From assembly GCA_020054675.1 (NCBI GenBank), contig JAIHAL010000002.1:206042-270041 (forward strand): 64,000 bases of DNA, in the 5' to 3' direction. This DNA is from Oscillospiraceae bacterium (GTDB taxonomy: Bacteria; Bacillota; Clostridia; Oscillospirales; Ruminococcaceae). Positions 25,908 to 33,451 of this stretch are shown one piece after another. Below the pieces are notes generated by a model. It ran no database searches, had not been told where the DNA came from, and saw only the letters and a program-made list of their open reading frames with translations. Numbering within the stretch: position 1 is the first letter of the stretch; each line of letters opens with the position of its first letter. The position numbers were made by a program, and so were the translations under genes.

Positions 25908-26663
25908 TTATCTTGCAAGCCATCCGCCGTCAACGGCAAGCGTGAAGCCGTTGACATAATCGCTCGCTTCACTTGCAAGGAAAACTGCTGCCCCGGCAAC
26001 GTCATCCGGAGTTCCCCATCTTCCTGCGGGAATTCTTGCAAGAATTTCATTGCTTCTGTTTTCGTCGGCACGCAGGTTGGCAGTATTGTCTGTTGCCATG
26101 TATCCCGGCGCTATGGCGTTTACGTTTATGTTGTATTTTGCCCATTCGTTTGCCATAAGCATTGTAATTCCTTTAATTCCGCTCTTGCTTGCAGTGTAGG
26201 AGGGAACCCTGATTCCGCCTTGGAAAGAGAGCATGGAGGCAATGTTTATTATTTTCCCCTTGCCTTGCTTTATAAATTCCTTTGCAACCCTTTGGCAGAG
26301 GAAAAATACGGTTTTTAAATTTATGTTGATTACGTCATCCCAGTCTTTTTCGGAAAAGTTTATGGAATCCTCACGCCTTATAATTCCTGCATTGTTTACA
26401 AGAATATCTATGTGACCCATTTCTTCAAGACAAGTATTTACTATTTCGTCAATTTTATCTTGTTGTATAAGATTTGCTTTTATGGATGAAAATTTTCTTC
26501 CGGCCTTTTCGACTTCAGCTTTTACCGCCGACATATCGCCGATGCCGACGCCGAAAATATCTGCGCCTGCTTGAGCAAGGCCTATTGCCATTCCCATGCC
26601 GAGTCCTTGTTCGCAGCCGGTAACCATTGCAACTTTACCTTCGAGGGAAAATTTGTTAAGCAT
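25908..26663 (-). CDS. kduD: 2-dehydro-3-deoxy-D-gluconate 5-dehydrogenase
   Basis: A 251-residue classical short-chain dehydrogenase: TGCEQGLGMGMAIGL cofactor motif, NNAG, and YTASKSG catalytic Tyr/Lys. The whole sequence has the KduD pattern (GKVAMVTG...GLGMGMA). It reduces 2,5-diketo-3-deoxygluconate to KDG next to its partner KduI. GGAGG precedes the ATG. A palindrome lies in its promoter region. Confidence 0.92.
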   Translation of the reverse strand: MLNKFSLEGKVAMVTGCEQGLGMGMAIGLAQAGADIFGVGIGDMSAVKAEVEKAGRKFSSIKANLIQQDKIDEIVNTCLEEMGHIDILVNNAGIIRREDSINFSEKDWDDVININLKTVFFLCQRVAKEFIKQGKGKIINIASMLSFQGGIRVPSYTASKSGIKGITMLMANEWAKYNINVNAIAPGYMATDNTANLRADENRSNEILARIPAGRWGTPDDVAGAAVFLASEASDYVNGFTLAVDGGWLAR

Positions 26664-26681
26664 ATTTAAAACCTCCTGAAT

Positions 26682-26699
26682 TGTTATTTTACAATAACA
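26682..26699. promoter_or_regulatory. Palindromic operator before kduD
   Basis: TGTTATTTTACAATAACA has 7-bp arms around 4 nt. On the minus strand a TATAAT -10 box overlaps its upstream edge (around 26704-26699), so a bound regulator would block initiation. No clear -35 box was found and the regulator is unknown. Confidence 0.5.
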
Positions 26700-26786
26700 T
26701 TATACCATTTAACAAATGCAAAATCTTTGCTTTTTTTAGCAAGAATATAGAAAATATTAAACAGAATTTTCAGGAGGCTTTTTTCT

Positions 26787-27260
26787 TTATAAGTATTTCA
26801 ATATGATTTTTTCAAGAAACTCCGGGGTGACATTTGGAGCATACCTTTCAACCACATTGCCCTTGCGGTCAATAAGGAATTTGGTAAAATTCCATTTTAT
26901 TTGAGGACCGAAAAGGCCGCTTTTTTGAGATTTAAGGTAAGTAAAGAGAGGGGATTCATTTTCGCCGTTTACATCAATTTTAGCAAATTGCTTAAAGCTT
27001 ACATTATATTTAAGCTGGCAAAATTCATGTATTTCTGATTCTGTCCCTGGAGCTTGGTTTCCAAATTGGTTGCAGGGGAAATCAAGAATTTCAAAACCTT
27101 TGCCGCGGTATTTTTCATAAAGTTCTTCAAGGCCCCTGTATTGAGGGGTAAATCCGCAGCCTGTGGCGGTGTTTACGATTAAAAGCACCTTTCCGGCATA
27201 TTCGCTTAATGAAACTTGCCTGCCTTCCATGTCTTTTACGGTGATATCATATAAACTCAT
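26787..27260 (-). CDS. Glutathione peroxidase family thiol peroxidase (BsaA-like)
   Basis: A 157-residue thioredoxin-fold peroxidase. The peroxidatic residue is cysteine, not selenocysteine (TGCGFTPQY, Cys35); the Gln in FPCNQFGNQ and the Trp-Asn in IKWNFTKFL complete the catalytic tetrad. In Clostridia such proteins usually take electrons from thioredoxin. It is divergent from an OhrR-like regulator with OhrR boxes directly upstream, indicating induction by organic peroxides. Confidence 0.93.
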   Translation of the reverse strand: MSLYDITVKDMEGRQVSLSEYAGKVLLIVNTATGCGFTPQYRGLEELYEKYRGKGFEILDFPCNQFGNQAPGTESEIHEFCQLKYNVSFKQFAKIDVNGENESPLFTYLKSQKSGLFGPQIKWNFTKFLIDRKGNVVERYAPNVTPEFLEKIILKYL

Positions 27261-27287
27261 TTTGATGCGCTCCTTTTAAAGATTTTT

Positions 27288-27317
27288 TACAATTAAATTG
27301 TACACAATTAAATTGTA
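27288..27317. promoter_or_regulatory. Tandem OhrR-type operators upstream of gpx
   Basis: TACAATTAAATTGTA (27288-27302) is a perfect OhrR box, immediately followed by CACAATTAAATTGTA (27303-27317) with one mismatch. A weaker copy (TAAAATTAAATTGAG, 27373-27387) lies next to the regulator gene's ribosome site. Confidence 0.82.
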
Positions 27318-27334
27318 AAAGTCAAGAGGGGAAA

Positions 27335-27363
27335 TTGACTTTTTGAAAATTATTTTGTAAAAT
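27335..27363 (+). promoter_or_regulatory. Promoter for the OhrR-like regulator
   Basis: TTGACT (27335-27340), 17 nt, TAAAAT (27358-27363), between the gpx-proximal and regulator-proximal operator copies. Confidence 0.6.
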
Positions 27364-27396
27364 ATAATTGTATAAAATTAAATTGAGGTGCTTGCT

Positions 27397-27864
27397 ATGG
27401 AAAACAATCAGCTCTTAAAACTTGACAATCAGCTTTGCTTTGCACTTTATGTTTGTTCAAAGGAAGTAATAAAAAAATATAAGCCTCTGCTTGAGCCTTT
27501 GGGACTTACTTATACCGGATATATAGCCTTGCTTGCGCTTTGGGAAAATGATAATGTAACTGTAAAAGAACTTGGGGAAAGACTTTATCTTGATTCCGGC
27601 ACGCTTACTCCTGTGCTTAAAAAGCTTGAATCTGCCGGATATATTGAGCGCCGCAGAGGAGAAAAAGACGAGAGGACGGTGCGGATAATTTTGACAAAAG
27701 AGGGAAAGGCATTAAAAGAAAAGGCAATTTGCGTGCCGTCAAGTTTAATTTCTTCAATTTCAGGAGGAGATTTCAGCCAAAATGAAGCATTTGAACTTTT
27801 AAGCATGCTTAAAAAACTTGCTGCTATGCTTGAAAATGATACATCATGCGATTTTGGCAAATAA
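27397..27864 (+). CDS. MarR/OhrR-family organic peroxide sensor
   Basis: A 155-residue MarR-type winged-helix repressor. The N-terminal LDNQLCFALY carries the reactive cysteine (Cys14) at the position of the OhrR sensing Cys, and LDSGTLTPVLKKLESAGYIERRR is the recognition helix region of OhrR. No second conserved Cys pair is obvious apart from Cys20, so it may be the one-Cys type. The ATG at 27397 has GAGGTG upstream. It should regulate itself and the divergent gpx. Confidence 0.9.
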   Translation: MENNQLLKLDNQLCFALYVCSKEVIKKYKPLLEPLGLTYTGYIALLALWENDNVTVKELGERLYLDSGTLTPVLKKLESAGYIERRRGEKDERTVRIILTKEGKALKEKAICVPSSLISSISGGDFSQNEAFELLSMLKKLAAMLENDTSCDFGK

Positions 27865-27904
27865 ATAAAAATGCACACTTTTAACGGGTGTGCGCAATGA
27901 AAAT

Positions 27905-27918
27905 TGCAAACGTTTTCA
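27905..27918. promoter_or_regulatory. cre box (CcpA catabolite-response element)
   Basis: TGCAAACGTTTTCA; its complement TGAAAACGTTTGCA fits the cre consensus TGWAARCGYTWNCW at every position. It lies 8 nt upstream of the -35 box of the GH26-like gene. Confidence 0.7.
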
Positions 27919-27926
27919 AAAAAATC

Positions 27927-27955
27927 TTGACATGGAATGGCAGACGTTATATAAT
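27927..27955 (+). promoter_or_regulatory. Promoter for the GH26-like gene
   Basis: TTGACA (27927-27932), 17 nt, TATAAT (27950-27955): a consensus sigma-A promoter. Confidence 0.85.
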
Positions 27956-27995
27956 TAAATCACATTTAGAAAACGATTACTTTTGGGAGGCAAAT

Positions 27996-29441
27996 ATGGA
28001 CGAATATCAAGGAAAAGTGCTTTCGGCACATATGGGAAAAGCAAAATGCTCCGTTGATTTGGGAGATGGCAGCGAAAGGGGAGAGTATGTAAATCAGGAT
28101 TATATTCTCCACAAAATGGGAAGGCCGCATCGTGCAATAAATTTAATGTATTGCTATTATCCTTTGGATAATGGATGGCCGGGAAGGGCAAGCGTTGTTC
28201 ATGCAAGCCCGGATGTATCTTTTGCATGGGATTATCCTTATGACGATTATTTTACATATGGCGGAGGAATAGGCGGAAATACTGAGGGCGAACCCTTTAC
28301 CTGCATGCGCGATGTAAGACGCCACGGACAGGATGTTATACTTACCCTTACAATTGACCCTCATGTTTCCGATGAGCATTTGATTCAAATAGCAAAGGAT
28401 TTGCGCCCGTTTGGAAGACTTATGCTCAGAATAAACCATGAGGCTACCGGAAACTGGTTCTCATTCAATAAAAGATGCACATATCAGGAAGTTGCGGATT
28501 TCTTTGTCCGTGCCCATAAAATCATAAAGGAGCATGCGCCTAATGTTTCAACAATTATATGCATAGGCGGAATAGAAGATTTAAGCAAGGAAGAAATGGA
28601 CAGGGAAGCCGAATTTGCTCAAACGGTAAGAGTTGCCGATATATGGAGCGTTGACAAGTATATGGCACTCCATTGGGGATGGCCTTATGACGTCGCAGAG
28701 CATGGAGGTAATACCCATAAATGCGATGGAGTGGAAAAAACTTATGAAATGACAAGAAGAAGCTTTGAGCGTTTTAAATTTTTAAACGGCGGACAGGCAA
28801 AGCCAATGGTGATATCGGAATTCAATGCTGACGGCGATGTTACAGGACCATATGAACAGGTTGAAATGATAAAAGGCTTTTGCAATAAAATAAAGGAAGA
28901 AAATGCTCTTTGGTTCAGCGGATTTACTTTTTATCAGTTTAGGGATAGGGGAAGACTTGGACTTGAAATTGAGGACCCCAATAATCCTGATGTTGGAGTT
29001 GAACAGCCCGCGCTTGCTGCGTATAAGGAAATTATACATGACGAGTGGTTTATGCCTGAAATAAAAACAGGCGAAGAGGCAATTCTTCCCGCAACTTTAA
29101 GATGGGGCGGTTCGGAGGATGCCGACGGAGTTGCGCTTCCGCTTCATTTTGAGAAGAATCCCGTATTTTGCGAACTTTACTTTGAAGATGACAGCAATCT
29201 TATGATTGAACTTAACGGAAAGTGGTTTTATAAATCCCCCAAAGCAAAATTTGTCGACCTTATGCCGGCTTTCTTTGAGAAACCTCTTGATGGTGAAAAA
29301 GATATGACGCTTAAAATCTTTGCTCCTCCGGCAACAGGTGAAAATGATCCTGTACAGGGCGGTGATTGGGATGTAAATTATTATTACAAACTTGAAAAAT
29401 TGCCCAAAATACGCATAAGGTATGAAGCTGTGGAACTTTAA
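27996..29441 (+). CDS. Cytoplasmic GH26-like glycoside hydrolase homologue
   Basis: A 481-residue protein without signal peptide. The central barrel region has RINHEATGNWFSFNKR, resembling the GH26 acid/base segment (R..HE..G.WF), and a later VISEFNADG strand with a candidate nucleophile Glu. About 120 residues after the barrel form a beta-rich C-terminal part of unknown type. The ATG at 27996 follows GGGAGG by 5 nt; the frame is open upstream but lacks a ribosome site. It has its own consensus promoter, a cre box and a terminator. A mannan/xylan-type oligosaccharide hydrolase acting inside the cell is an inference; the family assignment is tentative. Confidence 0.6.
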   Translation: MDEYQGKVLSAHMGKAKCSVDLGDGSERGEYVNQDYILHKMGRPHRAINLMYCYYPLDNGWPGRASVVHASPDVSFAWDYPYDDYFTYGGGIGGNTEGEPFTCMRDVRRHGQDVILTLTIDPHVSDEHLIQIAKDLRPFGRLMLRINHEATGNWFSFNKRCTYQEVADFFVRAHKIIKEHAPNVSTIICIGGIEDLSKEEMDREAEFAQTVRVADIWSVDKYMALHWGWPYDVAEHGGNTHKCDGVEKTYEMTRRSFERFKFLNGGQAKPMVISEFNADGDVTGPYEQVEMIKGFCNKIKEENALWFSGFTFYQFRDRGRLGLEIEDPNNPDVGVEQPALAAYKEIIHDEWFMPEIKTGEEAILPATLRWGGSEDADGVALPLHFEKNPVFCELYFEDDSNLMIELNGKWFYKSPKAKFVDLMPAFFEKPLDGEKDMTLKIFAPPATGENDPVQGGDWDVNYYYKLEKLPKIRIRYEAVEL

Positions 29442-29456
29442 TATTTAATTTAACGC

Positions 29457-29487
29457 AAAAAAGCCTGCCATTTGGCGGGCATTTTTT
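29457..29487 (+). terminator. Rho-independent terminator after the GH26-like gene
   Basis: GCCTGCCA pairs with TGGCGGGC, preceded by six A and followed by six T. Confidence 0.88.
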
Positions 29488-29498
29488 GTGTTAAAAAC

Positions 29499-29528
29499 TT
29501 GACAAACTGTGTATATCGGTATTATAAT
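29499..29528 (+). promoter_or_regulatory. Promoter for rex
   Basis: TTGACA (29499-29504), 18 nt, TATAAT (29523-29528). Confidence 0.72.
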
Positions 29529-29550
29529 ATCGATAACGGGATACTGATAT
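29513..29550. repeat. Three near-palindromic decamers at 14-bp spacing around the rex promoter
   Basis: ATATCGGTAT (29513), ATATCGATAA (29527) and ATACTGATAT (29541) begin exactly 14 nt apart; the third is an inverted version of ATATCAGTAT. They straddle and follow the -10 box. This differs from the usual Rex box (TTGTTAA-N4-TTAACAA). Confidence 0.55.
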
Positions 29551-29566
29551 ATTGTCGGGATGGTAA

Positions 29567-30217
29567 ATGTTTGTGGAAAATGAAAAGCATATAACTATAC
29601 AAGCTTTGCATCGCATGCCGTATTATTTGCAAAAGCTAAGAGAGCTTAAAAATGAAGGCGTGGAAGTGATTTCTGCGCCTAAAATAGCCCAAATGCTTAA
29701 TTTGAATGAGGTTCAGGTAAGAAAGGATTTTGCCGCGGTCAGCGACTCAAAAGGCAAGCCGAAGGCTGGATTTTCTGTTTTGGAGCTGATAAGCCAAATG
29801 GAGGAGCTTTTGGGATTTAACAATACCGACGATGCGGTTCTTGTTGGCGTTGGTTCGCTTGGCCATGCCTTTTTGGCATATAAAGGCTTTGAAGAGTACG
29901 GACTTAATATTGTTGCCGCCTTTGATTTGAATCCTGAATTTATAGGCAGAGAAATAAGCGGAAAAATTATTCTGCCGGCGGACAAAATAAGCGAAATGTG
30001 CTTTAGAATGGGGATACATATAGGTATAATAACCGTTCCGGAGGAGCAGGCTCAAAAAGTATGCGACCAGCTTGTTGCCGGCGGGGTTCTTGCGATATGG
30101 AATTTTGCCCCTGTGCATTTATCAGTGCCTGAAAATGTTTTGGTAAAAAATGAAAATCTTGCTGCATCACTTGCAGTGCTTTCCAAACATTTAAAAGAGA
30201 AAATGAAAAATCTTTGA
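29567..30217 (+). CDS. rex: Redox-sensing transcriptional repressor Rex
   Basis: A 216-residue NADH-sensing repressor. The N-terminal winged helix includes ISAPKIAQMLNLNEVQVRKDFAAV, the family's DNA-binding segment, and the Rossmann domain has VGVGSLGHAFL. The C-terminal domain-swap helix (ENLAASLAVLSKHLKEK) is present. It stands 63 nt upstream of an iron alcohol dehydrogenase, a typical Rex-controlled fermentation gene. Confidence 0.94.
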   Translation: MFVENEKHITIQALHRMPYYLQKLRELKNEGVEVISAPKIAQMLNLNEVQVRKDFAAVSDSKGKPKAGFSVLELISQMEELLGFNNTDDAVLVGVGSLGHAFLAYKGFEEYGLNIVAAFDLNPEFIGREISGKIILPADKISEMCFRMGIHIGIITVPEEQAQKVCDQLVAGGVLAIWNFAPVHLSVPENVLVKNENLAASLAVLSKHLKEKMKNL

Positions 30218-30280
30218 TTGCTGATACCTGGCCGTGAAAAACGACCGTATTATATAAAATAAACATTGGAGGTTTTAAAC

Positions 30281-31456
30281 ATGGCAAGATTTACAGTACC
30301 AAGGGATTTGTACCACGGAAAAGGGGCTATTGATGCGCTTAAAACGCTTAAAGGCAAAAGGGCAATCGTAGTTGTCGGGGGCGGAAGCATGAAGCGTTTT
30401 GGTTTTCTTGACAGGGTTGTTGCAAATCTTAAAGAAGCCGGAATGGAAGTAAGGCTTTTTGAAGGAGTTGAGCCGGACCCTTCGGTAGAAACAGTTATGA
30501 AAGGCGCGCAAGCAATGCGCGAGTTTGAACCTGACTGGATTGTTTCAATAGGTGGAGGTTCTCCGATTGATGCGGCAAAAGCAATGTGGGCTTTTTATGA
30601 ATATCCTGAAACCACTTTTGAACAGCTTTGCATTCCTTTTAATTTCCCAACGCTTAGAACAAAGGCAAAATTCTGTGCAATTCCGTCAACCTCTGGAACT
30701 GCCACCGAGGTTACCGCATTTTCGGTAATTACAGATTATAAAAAAGGAATAAAATATCCGCTTGCGGATTTTAATATTACCCCTGATGTTGCAATAGTTG
30801 ACCCGGACCTTGCGGAAACAATGCCTAAAAAGCTTACCGCACACACGGGAATGGATGCAATGACGCATGCGATAGAAGCGTATGTTTCAACACTTAATTG
30901 CGATTATACCGATCCGCTTGCGCTTCATGCAATTAAAATGATAAGTCTCTACCTTGTTCCGTCATACAATGAGGATATGGATGCACGTGCAAAAATGCAC
31001 AATGCCCAGTGCCTTGCCGGAATGGCATTTTCAAATGCCTTGCTTGGAATAGTGCATTCAATGGCGCATAAAACAGGTGCAGCTTATTCAGGCGGGCATA
31101 TCGTTCACGGCTGTGCAAATGCCATGTATTTGCCGAAAGTTATAAAATATAATTCAAAAAATGAAACAGCCGCAAAAAGATATGCTGAAATTGCAGATTT
31201 TATAGGCCTTGAGCCAAGTGTCGACGCTTTGATTGAACATATAAATAAAATGAATAAGGCTCTTGATATTCCTTCATGCATAAAAGATTATGAGGGCGGA
31301 ATAATTGACGAAAAAGAATTTCTTGAAAAGCTTCCGGAAGTTGCCGCAAATGCAGTTTCGGATGCCTGCACAGGTTCAAATCCGAGAAGCATAACGCCTA
31401 AGGAAATGGAAAAGCTGCTTTTGTGCTGCTTTTATGATACCGAAGTGGATTTTTAA
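30281..31456 (+). CDS. Iron-containing alcohol dehydrogenase
   Basis: A 391-residue group III alcohol dehydrogenase. GGGSPIDAAKAMW binds NAD(P); HTGMDAMTHAIEAYVS and HSMAHKTGAAYSGGHIVHG supply the metal-ligand histidines. The protein resembles the NADPH/NADH butanol-dehydrogenase-like subfamily; aldehyde specificity is unknown. The ATG at 30281 has TTGGAGG upstream. It likely regenerates NAD+ in fermentation under Rex. Confidence 0.92.
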   Translation: MARFTVPRDLYHGKGAIDALKTLKGKRAIVVVGGGSMKRFGFLDRVVANLKEAGMEVRLFEGVEPDPSVETVMKGAQAMREFEPDWIVSIGGGSPIDAAKAMWAFYEYPETTFEQLCIPFNFPTLRTKAKFCAIPSTSGTATEVTAFSVITDYKKGIKYPLADFNITPDVAIVDPDLAETMPKKLTAHTGMDAMTHAIEAYVSTLNCDYTDPLALHAIKMISLYLVPSYNEDMDARAKMHNAQCLAGMAFSNALLGIVHSMAHKTGAAYSGGHIVHGCANAMYLPKVIKYNSKNETAAKRYAEIADFIGLEPSVDALIEHINKMNKALDIPSCIKDYEGGIIDEKEFLEKLPEVAANAVSDACTGSNPRSITPKEMEKLLLCCFYDTEVDF

Positions 31457-31476
31457 TCAAATATAGCTAAATCTTT

Positions 31477-31508
31477 ATCGCTTGCCGTTTTATGGCAAGC
31501 GATTTTTT
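31477..31508 (+). terminator. Terminator after the iron alcohol dehydrogenase
   Basis: ATCGCTTGCC pairs with GGCAAGCGAT around a 7-nt loop, followed by TTTTT. Confidence 0.9.
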
Positions 31509-31545
31509 ATAATAAATTTTTTGATTTTTTTTGGGTTCATATCAT

Positions 31546-31867
31546 TTTAGAGTCTGTTAACATTATTGAATTAAAGGATAAAATATGGTATGATGATTGT
31601 ATGGAAATAACAAAAGAACAATTCGATCGAATTGCCTCATATCTTCCGCGGCAGCGTGGAAATGTGCGCATGAGCAATCTTCAATTTATAAATGCGATAT
31701 TGTATTATAAATGCGATATTGTATGTCATGGAAAACGGCTTCAAATGGAGGGCGTTGCCGAAATCCTAGAATTTTTACGCGTTATGATAAACTTGATATT
31801 ATGTTCTGTGGTTTCATCTATTTCGCTATGATTATAGATGCAATTTTTTGTGTTAACAAACTCTAAA
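31546..31867 (+). mobile_element. Internally deleted IS5-type element remnant with terminal inverted repeats
   Basis: TTTAGAGTCTGTTAACA (31546-31562) and TGTTAACAAACTCTAAA (31851-31867) are inverted copies with one mismatch in 17. Between them is only a start fragment of a transposase (31601). The unit is 322 bp, so it is a MITE-sized deletion derivative. No clear target duplication was identified. The 537-nt stretch between the alcohol dehydrogenase and the Crp-like gene holds this element, one terminator and the Crp leader. Confidence 0.75.
31601..31831 (+). pseudogene. IS5-family transposase N-terminal fragment, frameshifted
   Basis: The first ~35 residues (MEITKEQFDRIASYLPRQRG then NVRMSNLQFINAILY) are the N-terminus of an IS5-family transposase. 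A 19-bp tandem duplication (31686-31704 and 31705-31723) then shifts the frame; removing one copy restores ILYVMENGFKWRALPKS, the expected continuation. The catalytic DDE region is missing. Confidence 0.8.
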
Positions 31868-31993
31868 TAGTGGAAGCTGGATAGGGCTGCGTAGGGTGAA
31901 AAATGGCGCAAATCTTTGATATATGGGTTCACTATGTTTTACTTATATATTAAAGATTAACTTCATGAGTTTTCAGGAGGAGGTATCAGGATA

Positions 31994-32578
31994 ATGACAC
32001 ATTTTATACAATTATCAGAAGTTCTGAGAAATTATTATGACATTCCGGAACAAGAATTGGCCAAAATTAATAATGTGTTCTTTCCATATAATTTGAAAAA
32101 AGGCGAATTCTTCGTAAGAAGCGGTTTTATGGCAGATTCAATTGGGTTTATCGTGACCGGATTGCTGCGATATTATTATATTGACAAAGAAGGAGTAGAG
32201 TATACCAAAGCTTTTGCGGCAGAGAATGATTTTGCGGTATCATATGCAAGTATGCTTCTAAAGAAACCTTCGGCTTTTTCAATTGAAGCATTGGAAAATT
32301 CCGAATTACTTTGCATTAATTATTCTGATTGGGAGAAACTACTGGACAGTGCGCCTTGTTGGAATATTGTTGCGCGAAAGATTGTAGAAAACGTGTATAT
32401 AATGAAGCAGATTCGTGAAGCAGAATTGCTTCTTGAGGATGCTCAAAGTCGGTATATTCATTTTATGGATCAGTACCCTAAGTTACATAAAAGATTAAAG
32501 CAGCATTATATTGCTTCGTATTTAGGTATTTCACCAGTTTCCTTGAGTCGGATTCGCAGAAAACTGAGTAATCATTAA
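31994..32578 (+). CDS. Crp/Fnr-family transcription regulator
   Basis: A 194-residue regulator with an N-terminal cyclic-nucleotide-binding-like beta roll (KKGEFFVRSGFMADSIGFIVTGLLRYYY) and a short C-terminal HTH (YIASYLGISPVSLSRIRRKL). The layout is that of the many Crp-like single-domain-sensor regulators of Firmicutes and Bacteroidetes; no iron-sulfur cysteines of FNR type are evident. It is followed by a perfect 18-bp palindrome and an SDR gene, likely its target. Confidence 0.85.
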   Translation: MTHFIQLSEVLRNYYDIPEQELAKINNVFFPYNLKKGEFFVRSGFMADSIGFIVTGLLRYYYIDKEGVEYTKAFAAENDFAVSYASMLLKKPSAFSIEALENSELLCINYSDWEKLLDSAPCWNIVARKIVENVYIMKQIREAELLLEDAQSRYIHFMDQYPKLHKRLKQHYIASYLGISPVSLSRIRRKLSNH

Positions 32579-32590
32579 CATATGTTAATG
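32573..32590. promoter_or_regulatory. Perfect 18-bp palindrome upstream of the SDR gene
   Basis: CATTAACATATGTTAATG overlaps the stop codon of the Crp-like gene and lies about 55 nt before the SDR start. It is a likely operator for the Crp-like regulator. Confidence 0.55.
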
Positions 32591-32643
32591 ACATTAAAAC
32601 CTTCTGACTATATACTTAAGCTTATATAGAGGAGGTAGATACA

Positions 32644-33381
32644 ATGAATACAAAAAATAATGTTGTTCTTATTACTGGTGGGAGTTCTGGAATAGGTCTT
32701 GCATTTGCAAAAAAATTTTTAAGCGAAGAGAATAAAGTAATCATAGTAGGCAGATCAGTACAGAAACTGGCAGCTGTAAAGATGGAGTTTCCCAAAGTTA
32801 TAATTGAAGCTGCCGATATAACGGATGAAAAAAGTATAGATATGTTGGCAGAAAAGTATAATGATGTGAATATTCTTATTAATAATGCAGGTGTGCATAA
32901 TGAGTGTAGTTTTAAAAATGGAATTGAGGATTTTCCCAAGCTAAGAAACGAGATTGAAACTAATTTTATAGCTCCTGTTATGATGGCGGAAAGGTTTATT
33001 CCTCATCTTATTGGCCATGAAAGAGCAGCAATTATCAATATTACATCCTATTTTGCTATCAGCCCAAAGCCCAGTGCTCCAATATATTCTGCGACAAAGG
33101 CTGCAATGCGTTCTTTTACAAAATCGCTGAGGATGCAGCTTATGGATACGCATATAAAGGTGTTTGATGTAGCTCCTCCTATCATTGATACACCTTTAAC
33201 GGCTAAAATAAGTCCAAATGTTAAGAAAATGAAACCGGAAGAGCTGATTGAAATTGTTTGGAAAGACTTAAAAAATGACAAGTATGACATATATCCCGGT
33301 CTCTCAAAGTTATTTTATATTTTAAGCCGTGTAAATCCTCAGTATTTAGAGAGAAAAGTAATGGCAATAACCTTAAAGTAG
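32644..33381 (+). CDS. Short-chain dehydrogenase (DltE-like)
   Basis: A 245-residue SDR: TGGSSGIGLAFA cofactor motif, NNAG, catalytic Ser in NITSYFAISP and YSATKAAMRSF Tyr/Lys. The sequence pattern with a tail of VAPPIIDTPLT resembles the DltE/oxidoreductase subgroup found beside lipid or cell-envelope genes. GAGGAGG precedes the ATG. Substrate unknown. Confidence 0.85.
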   Translation: MNTKNNVVLITGGSSGIGLAFAKKFLSEENKVIIVGRSVQKLAAVKMEFPKVIIEAADITDEKSIDMLAEKYNDVNILINNAGVHNECSFKNGIEDFPKLRNEIETNFIAPVMMAERFIPHLIGHERAAIINITSYFAISPKPSAPIYSATKAAMRSFTKSLRMQLMDTHIKVFDVAPPIIDTPLTAKISPNVKKMKPEELIEIVWKDLKNDKYDIYPGLSKLFYILSRVNPQYLERKVMAITLK

Positions 33382-33451
33382 AATACTGAAGTACGTTTCA
33401 ATTACAGTCCGTGTCATAAATACGCTTGTTAATTAAAAGGAGGTGTTATTA

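Noticed and set aside
29513-29550. Rex-binding site TTGTTAA-N4-TTAACAA upstream of rex or the alcohol dehydrogenase
   Set aside because: No stretch matches this consensus; the decamer repeat is different and reported separately.
31686-31723. CRISPR-like direct repeats
   Set aside because: Only two adjacent 19-bp copies with no spacer; a simple tandem duplication in a transposase fragment.
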